Source: Aquibacillus albus (GTDB lineage Bacteria; Bacillota; Bacilli; Bacillales; Amphibacillaceae). From it: DNA of 64,000 bases. Made by a program: the position numbers and the translations under genes. Below are positions 58,201 to 64,000 of the stretch, piece after piece. The notes beneath the pieces were generated by a model. It worked only from the letters and a program-made list of their open reading frames with translations. It searched no databases and was not told the DNA's origin. Position 1 is the stretch's first letter; each line of letters begins with the position of its first letter. Where the stretch lies: positions 186,001-250,000 of the forward strand of contig NZ_JAFBDR010000003.1 of assembly GCF_016908325.1 (NCBI RefSeq), written 5' to 3'.

Positions 58201-58337
58201 TTTTCGGCCTTGGCGTTTCTACCATCTTCACACTCCTGCTGATCCCAGCAGTTTACACATTGATGGATGACCTATCACAAAAAGTACTAGGTCTTTTCAG
58301 AAAAGGAAGTGTCAAAGATGAAGTGAATCCTTCATAA
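55245..58337 (+). CDS. RND-type exporter, SwrC/YerP-like
   Basis: 1030-aa 12-helix RND protein (AcrB/HAE1 fold): first helix, porter domain, helix block with MLTMGGLALGIGMMVDSSIV (TM4 Asp), and duplicated second half. Gram-positive members such as B. subtilis SwrC export surfactin-like lipopeptides and affect swarming. No MFP adaptor or regulator gene is adjacent. GTG start after GAGGAGG; terminator follows. Confidence 0.9.
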   Translation: MKLVDISVKRPVGVIMIVVAIIALGAISLRNLAIDLFPEIDLPIAVVTTTYEGAAPQEVEELVSKPIESSISTVQGIDTVQTQSQPNSSMVVMMFKNGTDLDNALLNVRERVDQIKAVLPEGAGEPNVLRFDPQQTPVIYTALIGKSSEDLQQIAEDLVVPAFERKEGVGSVTVEGGKTREVQVEMNQNELIQYGLTPSILVQAINSANQSVSAGVLEKGNKDVQVRVEGEFESIEDIRNTIILTPTGDPIKLSDVATISDTFKEVTSISKVDGQPAVILSVLKESGGNTVQVASNVQDAMADLEGTLPDGVEQKVVVDTSEYINQSIQSVLMNMIYGGIFSLLILLLFLKSVRATIVIGFSIPIAVISTFALMYFTGNTLNMLTMGGLALGIGMMVDSSIVILENIVDYRERGFSRIEAAKRGASELAPAIIASTTTSLVVFLPIVFVEGIASDLFTPMALTVSFSLIASLVVAITLIPMLSSKLLRKAFRSEGRRNWFNQFMNRLTSRYQNTLRMVLNRRKTTFAVTIALIIGSLSLIPLIGTEFIPSGDQGQISIDVRTATGTQLEETEEITNQMNEKLEAYQSIIQSNYLTIGGGGGEAGLTTDASRANYTIQLIPSNQRTKTTDQVITELNDSLQEIPGAEITVSAMEAGIGGGSPVSIQLNGSDYEVLRGLSDQVVYRLNDIDGIHNPEASIEEGRPEVQVQVDRDIAAQHGLTYQQVMSQVQMAFNGQIATRLREAAEEVDVRFIFPEEDRKTVSDLNHLQIQTNDGRLIPLLTVANLEQVQGPATLTRENQQRQVNITSDIVDRDLGSVTADIKEELDTLHFPDGYSYSIGGQAQDMTESFTDLGLALIFSVFLVYAVMAIQFENFLHPFIIMFSMPATVVGILGGLFITGSTLSITALIGIIMLTGIVVNNAIVLVDYVNILRSRGIERTEAILEAGKSRMRPILMTTLTTILGMSPLALGIGEGTETQQPLAIVVIFGLGVSTIFTLLLIPAVYTLMDDLSQKVLGLFRKGSVKDEVNPS

Positions 58338-58366
58338 TAGTTAATGTAGTACATGCTTAGCAAATG

Positions 58367-58403
58367 ACAAAACGCATCGACAAGTCGATGCGTTTTGTTT
58401 TTT
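58367..58403. terminator. Bidirectional terminator
   Basis: ACAAAACGCATCGA / TCGATGCGTTTTGT stem with T-run, between convergent genes. Confidence 0.9.
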
Positions 58404-58408
58404 GAACA

Positions 58409-60721
58409 TCACTTTTCCATCACCTTACTAAACAAGACAGCGAAATGGTCACGCCGAATCGCTTCATCTGGACGGTACGTTTGATCTTCAAAGCCGTTAA
58501 CTACCTTATTAGCAACTAACGCATTAACGGCATTAAATAAAGAAGTATCTTTTTCGATATCCTTAAACACAGACTCATTGTTTCCACCACTCAACTGATA
58601 GGCATTAGCTAACAGCACTGCCATTTCACCACGCGTTAACGAATCAGAAGCTGGACTTTTCAATCCCATCAATAAATTTTCATCCTTGGCTTTTACTAAA
58701 AATTCATAGCCATATGCACCGGGCTTCACACCAAGAATCGACTCTCCCTCTTCTTTCTTTTCTTCTTTAACTTCAACACCAAGTTCGTTTAACATGACTT
58801 GAATAGCCTGCAATCGAGTGACTGATTGGGAAGGCTTGAACGTTCCATCTGGGTATCCGCGCAAAATACCCCTTTCACTTAAAAAGCGAATCTGATCCGA
58901 ATACATCGTTACGTCATCGTAAAAAGGTGTCACCAATCGTTCTTCAGAAGATACGTAATTACCAAAACCATCTGTCACAGATACAACAACTTTCGAACCA
59001 GCTTTCATCTGTGGGATATCAATCACAAAATCACCATTTTTATCCGTATAACCTGTCCAGCTTTCCGTCCCTTTTACTTGGATCACAGAAAACGGTGTAG
59101 CTTTCCCTGTGATTTGATGACTTGCTTCAAAAACCTGTGATACTTCCAGCAACTCTAGTTTAGGAGTCGGGAGCTGATCAGAGGAAATACTTAATTGATA
59201 TTTACTGTTTGACCAATGATGATCACGGTCATGTACTTTGACATAATAAGTACCAGTTTTGAGATGCATTGTTTTCCGTTCATTTTCTTTTCGTTTATCC
59301 ATTCTATAGATGGGATCTTCTTGACCTGCATGATAGAATGCCAGATCAAGACTTAATTTCGTGTCTGCTGGATCCAATGCAATATCAACTTCTGCTGCTT
59401 TCGTTACAGCAAAGGTAAACCAATCTACATCACCCGGCATGCGAATTGCTTCACTCACCGTTTGATTTACTTGTACAGTCGCTGCGTCATCCATCTCCTC
59501 TGAAATATCTGAAGACAAATCAGCTTCCGTCAATTGCAGGGATTCATACACATTAATTACTCCATAACCTAACTGTTCATCCCAATAGCCAGCTGATTGA
59601 CCTCCATTCATTGCCCCCTGCTCTATTGCCCACTCCACCATTTCCGATTCCCAAGCCGGATGCAAGGACTTTATTAATGCCGCCAAACCGCTTACCTGAG
59701 GAGCAGCAAAGGAAGTTCCATCATCACTGCGGTATCCTCCATCATGATAGATGCTATAAATATTTACACCTGGGGCACTAACATCAATGTTTGGGCCATA
59801 GTTGGAAAAACCTGCCCGGAGAAGCTTTGGCATATATGTATCTACCTTTAGCTTTTTTGTTGCTCCAACACTAATGACCATTGGATAAGATGCAGGATAC
59901 ATTTGCCTCGTGTCACCATAATTCCCCGATGCTCCGACCAAAATAATGCCTTTAGCATGTGCTTCCTCTAATGCTTTTTTCTCCAATGAATTCACTGTGG
60001 AACCTGTGTAGCTCATGTTAATAATATCGACATCTTGTTCTATGGCGTAATAAATTCCTTCAATAATATCACTATGTACCATCGTGCCATCGTCTTTACC
60101 TATTTTAACAGGCAATATTTTCACATCATCCGTCATTCCAGCAATCCCGGTACCATCAATATTTGCTGCAATTATCCCAGCAACAAACGTACCATGCCCG
60201 TTATGATCCTCCGCATCTTCATCACTATTTACGACATCATACCCCGGCAAAACTCTACCAGTTAATTCAGGATGATTTGCGTTTACACCTGTATCCAACA
60301 CGGCAATGGTGATATCCTCTGAACCTCTAGTAATTTCAGATGCTTTTGCTATATCTATCTTTTCCATATACCATTGTTTGGAAAAGTCTGGTTCATCTAA
60401 TAGATTTGTCGTACAGCGATGATTGTTTGGTTCTGCATGAATGACATCTGTGCGACTTTGAAGCTGCTCTATTACTTGTTGATAGTCCATATTTGCTGGC
60501 ACATGATAGATATGTATATTTTTTTTCGTTAAAAATTCGCTTGCTTGAACTTCTCGTAACGAAATATCATTAACCGAAGATGTTTCCTGTAATTGAACAA
60601 GGATTTCTCGATTATTAACATTAGTTGTACAACGATTTGATTCCGTTGCATGAACGATTGATTGATTTCCCAATAAATATAAAAATAAGACAACGACCAT
60701 TACTACAACTTTTTTGTTCAT
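58409..60721 (-). CDS. Subtilisin-like serine protease (S8) with SLH domains
   Basis: 770-aa exported protease. Signal peptide about 1-26, I9-like prodomain, S8 domain with Asp143, His176, Asn267 and Ser337 (DDGTSFAAP), a PPC-like domain (about 410-510), a Big/carboxypeptidase-regulatory-like domain (about 525-605), and three SLH repeats (610-770). It has only two Cys, at 31 and 103, both inside RCTTN. Paralogue of the enzyme at 51009, with an extra domain. Confidence 0.92.
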   Translation of the reverse strand: MNKKVVVMVVVLFLYLLGNQSIVHATESNRCTTNVNNREILVQLQETSSVNDISLREVQASEFLTKKNIHIYHVPANMDYQQVIEQLQSRTDVIHAEPNNHRCTTNLLDEPDFSKQWYMEKIDIAKASEITRGSEDITIAVLDTGVNANHPELTGRVLPGYDVVNSDEDAEDHNGHGTFVAGIIAANIDGTGIAGMTDDVKILPVKIGKDDGTMVHSDIIEGIYYAIEQDVDIINMSYTGSTVNSLEKKALEEAHAKGIILVGASGNYGDTRQMYPASYPMVISVGATKKLKVDTYMPKLLRAGFSNYGPNIDVSAPGVNIYSIYHDGGYRSDDGTSFAAPQVSGLAALIKSLHPAWESEMVEWAIEQGAMNGGQSAGYWDEQLGYGVINVYESLQLTEADLSSDISEEMDDAATVQVNQTVSEAIRMPGDVDWFTFAVTKAAEVDIALDPADTKLSLDLAFYHAGQEDPIYRMDKRKENERKTMHLKTGTYYVKVHDRDHHWSNSKYQLSISSDQLPTPKLELLEVSQVFEASHQITGKATPFSVIQVKGTESWTGYTDKNGDFVIDIPQMKAGSKVVVSVTDGFGNYVSSEERLVTPFYDDVTMYSDQIRFLSERGILRGYPDGTFKPSQSVTRLQAIQVMLNELGVEVKEEKKEEGESILGVKPGAYGYEFLVKAKDENLLMGLKSPASDSLTRGEMAVLLANAYQLSGGNNESVFKDIEKDTSLFNAVNALVANKVVNGFEDQTYRPDEAIRRDHFAVLFSKVMEK

Positions 60722-60814
60722 CCCTCTTCCCCCACCATCACTCCAAATACTGTTATTAAAAATTATAACATTAGAACTGTATCATCTATATTGTTTTTTG
60801 TTTGTCATTTGGAT

Positions 60815-60855
60815 AAATCTAAGGAGCGGAAATCAAATTTCCCCTCCTTAGATTT
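60815..60855 (-). terminator. Terminator of the GH4 gene
   Basis: AAATCTAAGGAG ... CTCCTTAGATTT with inner GGAAAT/ATTTCC pairing, just after the GH4 stop on the minus strand. Confidence 0.78.
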
Positions 60856-60867
60856 AATCTGTTACAT

Positions 60868-62370
60868 CTACAAACTTGCTGGCCTTTCCTTCGCTTTATC
60901 TGCTTCTGCCGCATTTTGGTTTGCTTGCTCTCTATTTTCCGCCATTTCTTCTACTGTTTTCACCGCTAACCTAGCTGCTCCACGAGTTTGTTTTGTTGGT
61001 AAAAGAGGGCCATCTTCAAGTCGTTGCTTCGCCTCAGCAATTGCATCTGTATATTGCGGTAACCACTCTGCTTCTGCTACCAGCATTTCGTCGACCATTT
61101 GCCAAATTTCTTTTGGATTACAAACTGCTCCAACCAATGGATCCATCATCATCGCCTGGCGAAGCAATTGCTCATCTCCATGAACAGCAGCTTCGACAGA
61201 GAGTCGTTGTACGGATATACTAACATTACAAACAGCAGCACAACCCATTGGTAAGTCACCAACCTGTGGCATATTCATGCCATTTCGATCGACATAGCCT
61301 GGTGCTTCAATAATCGCATCATTCGGTAAATTTGAAATAACACCATTGTTCACAACATTAAAATGTCCACGGTACACTCTTCCCGTTTCTAATCCTTCTA
61401 AAATATAGGAACCATGCTCTTCCCCACGGTTTTCTTGCTTATATTCATAAGCAGGCTCCTTCAACCAATTCGGAAAATCCGTTTCAAACCAGTTTCTACC
61501 TTCTGTACAGACACGTAAGTATCCACCAGTTTCCCCATTTATCCATGAACCTAGGTCAATCCATTCCTTTATTTCTTCTGGGCGTTTACGATACCACGGA
61601 ACATATTCACTTAAGTGACCATTAGATTCTGTACTGTAATAGCCAAACCGCCGAAGCATATCGATTCTAACTTTTTCCGTTTTACTATACTTTGGATGAT
61701 TTTCAAATGCTTCTAATAAACGATTCGTCATATCCTCACCATTGTGACCAACCTTTATGTACCAGGTTTGATGGTTGATACCAGCACAAACAATATCAAT
61801 CTCTTCCTTTTCTTTTTCTAGTACGTTAGCAATCTGCCTATGGCCACCTTGAACTCCATGACAAAGTCCTACCGTATTAACTCCTCCATATTTATTGCAT
61901 GCCCACGTAAGCATCGCCATCGGATTGGCATAGTTTAATAGAAGGCAATCATTTTCTGCCACTTCCCTTATATCCTTACAAATATCTAACATTGCCGCAA
62001 TTCCACGCTGTCCATACATAATACCGCCGGCACTTAGCGTATCCCCGACACATTGGTCAACACCATACTTTAATGGAATTTCAATATCTTGTTCAAAAGC
62101 TTCTAATCCCCCAATTCGTACAACATTAAAGATGTATCTCGCACCTTTTAATGCTTCCCTCCGGTTCGTTGTTGAATGAATGGTAATATTGAGACCGTTC
62201 TCATCAATGTCACGTTGGCAAAGCTGTGTAACCATCTCTAGGTTTTTTTGACTAATGTCCATAAATGAAACATCAATATCCTGAAACTCAGGAACTGAAA
62301 GGATATCTCGCAATAATCCTCTCGTAAATCCAATACTCCCAGCACCAATAAAAGTAATTTTGAATGACAT
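60868..62370 (-). CDS. melA: Alpha-galactosidase, GH4 (MelA type)
   Basis: 500-aa NAD+- and Mn2+-dependent glycosidase. NAD motif FIGAGSIGFT (8-16), GVDQCVGDTLSAGG, metal ligands Cys170 (LCHGVQGG) and His200 (GINHQTWY). Cleaves alpha-galactosides such as melibiose by redox-assisted elimination. The last ~50 residues are Glu/Ala/Lys-rich and longer than in B. subtilis MelA. ATG after AGGAGGG. A cre-like site 44 bp upstream. No transporter gene adjacent; the importer at 21-24 kb could serve it. Confidence 0.9.
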   Translation of the reverse strand: MSFKITFIGAGSIGFTRGLLRDILSVPEFQDIDVSFMDISQKNLEMVTQLCQRDIDENGLNITIHSTTNRREALKGARYIFNVVRIGGLEAFEQDIEIPLKYGVDQCVGDTLSAGGIMYGQRGIAAMLDICKDIREVAENDCLLLNYANPMAMLTWACNKYGGVNTVGLCHGVQGGHRQIANVLEKEKEEIDIVCAGINHQTWYIKVGHNGEDMTNRLLEAFENHPKYSKTEKVRIDMLRRFGYYSTESNGHLSEYVPWYRKRPEEIKEWIDLGSWINGETGGYLRVCTEGRNWFETDFPNWLKEPAYEYKQENRGEEHGSYILEGLETGRVYRGHFNVVNNGVISNLPNDAIIEAPGYVDRNGMNMPQVGDLPMGCAAVCNVSISVQRLSVEAAVHGDEQLLRQAMMMDPLVGAVCNPKEIWQMVDEMLVAEAEWLPQYTDAIAEAKQRLEDGPLLPTKQTRGAARLAVKTVEEMAENREQANQNAAEADKAKERPASL

Positions 62371-62413
62371 ACAAACCCTCCTTTTTCTTAATCCTATCGT
62401 ATCACCGTTATGA

Positions 62414-62427
62414 TGTAAGCGCTATAA
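62414..62427. promoter_or_regulatory. cre-like site before the GH4 gene
   Basis: TGTAAGCGCTATAA matches TGNAANCGNWWNCA except for one base (CA to AA). Confidence 0.5.
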
Positions 62428-62532
62428 AAATGACAGTTGTTTTCATCATTTTTAAAACTTTGAATGAGTTCAACCCTCGTTTTTACTCTATAAACTCAAT
62501 CATGCTAGATCACCCTTGAATTTTATTACATA

Positions 62533-62569
62533 TAAAAATCCCTGAATTCCAAATGAAATTCAGGGATTT
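62533..62569 (-). terminator. Terminator of the acidic exoprotein gene
   Basis: AAATCCCTGAATT / AATTCAGGGATTTTTA on the minus strand, 8 bp after the stop. Confidence 0.87.
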
Positions 62570-62576
62570 AATGCTA

Positions 62577-63638
62577 TTATTCTACTTCTTCTTCATTTTC
62601 TTCTTCATCTGATTCAAGACTATCATCCTGCTCTTCACGCTCATCTTCATCTTCTTCTGACACTTCATCTTCGTCCTCTTCCAACTCTTCGTCTGCCTCT
62701 TCTGACGCTTCATCACTTTCTTCAGCTGTCGATTCTTCTTGAAGCTGTTCGATTCGTTCCACTTCAGATTGAATCAGGGCTTGTAAGCTTTCTATTCTTT
62801 CGTATAGAGGTTCTAAAGCTTCGTCATCATCAACACGAAAATCTAACACAATTAGCTGATTCTTTACCGCTCTTAAGTAATTACCTTGAGATTTTAACTT
62901 ACCGAAAAAGCTATCAACAACGTCTTCTTCTAACTCCTCTTCCGTTGTACTATCTTCCTCATCGGCAGCTTCTTCTGTTTCTGTGCTCTCTTCCTCGGTT
63001 TCTTCTGTACCAACTTCGGATTCTACACGTTCTTCTTCTGTTTCTGTACCCTCTTCTTCAGGCTCAGTGCTCTCTTCCTCAGTTTCCGTACCTTCATCTG
63101 TATTTTCTTCTTCCGTTGTTTCAGAATCGTCTTCTACCGCTTCTTCTGTTTCTGACTCACTTGATTCTTCTGTTTCTGAAGATTCATCTGATGTTTGTTC
63201 CTCATCAGTCGATTCAGTTTCTTCGGTAGCATTTTCTTCGGATTCTTCCTCATCAGATTCATCATTTTTTATTTCGAAATAGTCATTAGCAGAAGCTGTG
63301 ACTCCATTTACTTTTTCCTCAATTTTATCAAGCTGCTTCGTAATATTTTCTATTTTATTATCGACACCTTTGTTTTGGCCTTTCGCCTTTCCTCTTGCTA
63401 TCTTGTCTGCAATTTCATCTAGCTTCTTACCAACCTTGTTATCTATTCTTTCTTTATGTTTACCAGCTTTTTCGGGCTTTCCAACGTTTGGCTGTTTATC
63501 CGCTTTCTCCTTGCCAACTTTTTCCACCTTGTCTTTCGGACCACCAGCATGATCTGGCTTTGCAGCTAAAGCTGGTGTTGAAAATACGAAAGTCACGACC
63601 GTAATAATTGCAAATAATCTTAACACGCTTCTTTTCAT
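62577..63638 (-). CDS. Secreted, extremely acidic protein, riboswitch-controlled
   Basis: 353-aa protein. Signal peptide 1-25 (STPALA), basic Lys/Gly-rich segment (26-90, KPDHAGGPKDKVEKVGKEK), short coiled-coil-like stretch, then Glu/Ser/Thr-rich low-complexity segments (about 120-240 and 300-353) around a predicted helical piece (about 242-300). A basic head and acidic tail suggest a bridging matrix or surface protein. Family not recognised. ATG after AGGAGG. A cyclic-di-GMP-I aptamer is 20 bp before the ribosome binding site. Confidence 0.75.
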   Translation of the reverse strand: MKRSVLRLFAIITVVTFVFSTPALAAKPDHAGGPKDKVEKVGKEKADKQPNVGKPEKAGKHKERIDNKVGKKLDEIADKIARGKAKGQNKGVDNKIENITKQLDKIEEKVNGVTASANDYFEIKNDESDEEESEENATEETESTDEEQTSDESSETEESSESETEEAVEDDSETTEEENTDEGTETEEESTEPEEEGTETEEERVESEVGTEETEEESTETEEAADEEDSTTEEELEEDVVDSFFGKLKSQGNYLRAVKNQLIVLDFRVDDDEALEPLYERIESLQALIQSEVERIEQLQEESTAEESDEASEEADEELEEDEDEVSEEDEDEREEQDDSLESDEEENEEEVE

Positions 63639-64000
63639 TACTATTCCTCCTATTTTTGTAGTAACGGCAGCAGGCTGGCATAGGTAATCCCTTAGCCCCT
63701 ATTGCTTTGTGACGCCAAATTTCTTTGGCTGTACCCAAATTCATCCTAGCAGAAAATTCTTCCAGGTAATAGCTTGTATTATAAAATTCCGACATTTTTC
63801 CCAACAAAAAATTTAAATACGTAGTCTGCAAGAACTAATATTGTGGAAATAGAAAGGAAATTTTTCGAAAAAGTCGATTTTCGAGAATATGTAACTAGGT
63901 ATGTGAATCTCATAGCAATCAGATCATGACAAAAGTTCAACTTTCTTTTTTTAGATTTTTTTCATTTTTTTTACAAAAAGTGAAACGTTTTCTATTTTGA
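63639..64000. promoter_or_regulatory. Leader and promoter region of the acidic exoprotein gene
   Basis: Holds the cyclic-di-GMP-I aptamer (63655-63745) next to the gene and AT-rich promoter sequence upstream. No further gene is supported to the window edge. Confidence 0.6.
63655..63745 (-). promoter_or_regulatory. Cyclic-di-GMP-I (GEMM) riboswitch aptamer, variant
   Basis: Minus strand: GUACAGCCAAAG, stem-loop, GGCGUCACAAAGC, GGGGCUAAGGG, AUGCCAGCCUGCUGCCG. The order fits GEMM-I, but GACGCAAAGC is GUCACAAAGC, so ligand recognition may differ. No terminator is visible between it and the gene, suggesting translational control by masking the ribosome binding site. Confidence 0.72.

Noticed and set aside
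62983-63282. Ser-rich plus-strand ORFs opposite the acidic exoprotein
   Set aside because: Antisense reading of GAA/GAG-rich codons; no ribosome binding site.
63496-63831. 111-codon minus-strand ORF overlapping the exoprotein start
   Set aside because: It covers the riboswitch and leader, in a different frame from the gene; product has no protein-like features.

Overview
The window looks like a chromosomal segment of a low-GC, endospore-forming Bacillaceae bacterium, probably of the halotolerant Oceanobacillus/Virgibacillus/Gracilibacillus type. Supporting signs are the AT-rich sequence, strong AGGAGG ribosome binding sites, frequent TTG/GTG starts, Spo0E-like and YozQ-like small proteins, S-box and cyclic-di-GMP riboswitches, CcpA-type cre boxes, WalR-type boxes and SLH-anchored exoproteins. 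The genus is inference. I see no rRNA, tRNA, CRISPR array, prophage or intact insertion sequence.

Layout. 0-1.5 kb: two cyclic-di-GMP-I aptamers in tandem on the minus strand, a Myb/SANT-type DNA-binding protein and a small ORF remnant. 1.8-9 kb: SEC-C protein, zinc-ribbon small protein, a short (~650 aa) aconitase, VanZ-like protein, D-2-hydroxyacid dehydrogenase, and a YeiH-type exporter divergent from a LysR regulator. 9-13.3 kb: Gfo/Idh/MocA dehydrogenase divergent from a NitT/TauT-type ABC importer. 13.4-26.8 kb: carbohydrate island with an alditol-oxidase-like flavoprotein, GH2 and GH42 beta-galactosidases, YesL-like protein, sugar ABC importer, a second Gfo/Idh/MocA dehydrogenase and a LacI regulator. 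27-35 kb: FdhF/YdeP-type molybdo-oxidoreductase, a divergent PRPP-synthetase paralogue, YozQ, EamA and MFS transporters, and an EAL phosphodiesterase under a cyclic-di-GMP riboswitch, followed by a 51-bp tandem repeat array. 35-42 kb: sulfur island with metNIQ plus a flavin monooxygenase under one S-box, a divergent SfnB/DszC-like flavoprotein under a second S-box, and a SAM hydrolase (DUF62). 42-50 kb: secreted stalk-domain protein, Spo0E-like peptide, an orphan cyclic-di-GMP riboswitch, two LysM-NlpC/P60 hydrolases with WalR-type boxes, DUF1540, PilZ, CorA and LCP proteins. 50-61 kb: four SLH proteins (two subtilases, one lytic transglycosylase-like), and an RND exporter of the SwrC type. 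61-64 kb: GH4 alpha-galactosidase and a very acidic secreted protein behind a fifth cyclic-di-GMP aptamer.

How it works together. Three themes recur. (1) Cyclic-di-GMP control: five class-I aptamers, one EAL enzyme and one PilZ receptor in 64 kb. (2) Galactoside uptake and hydrolysis, with a LacI regulator and several cre/LacI-like operators. (3) Organosulfur/methionine scavenging controlled by SAM through facing S-boxes. Cell-envelope genes make up most of the 44-61 kb stretch. The oddest single gene is the PRPP synthetase paralogue, which keeps the fold but has substitutions in three active-site loops.
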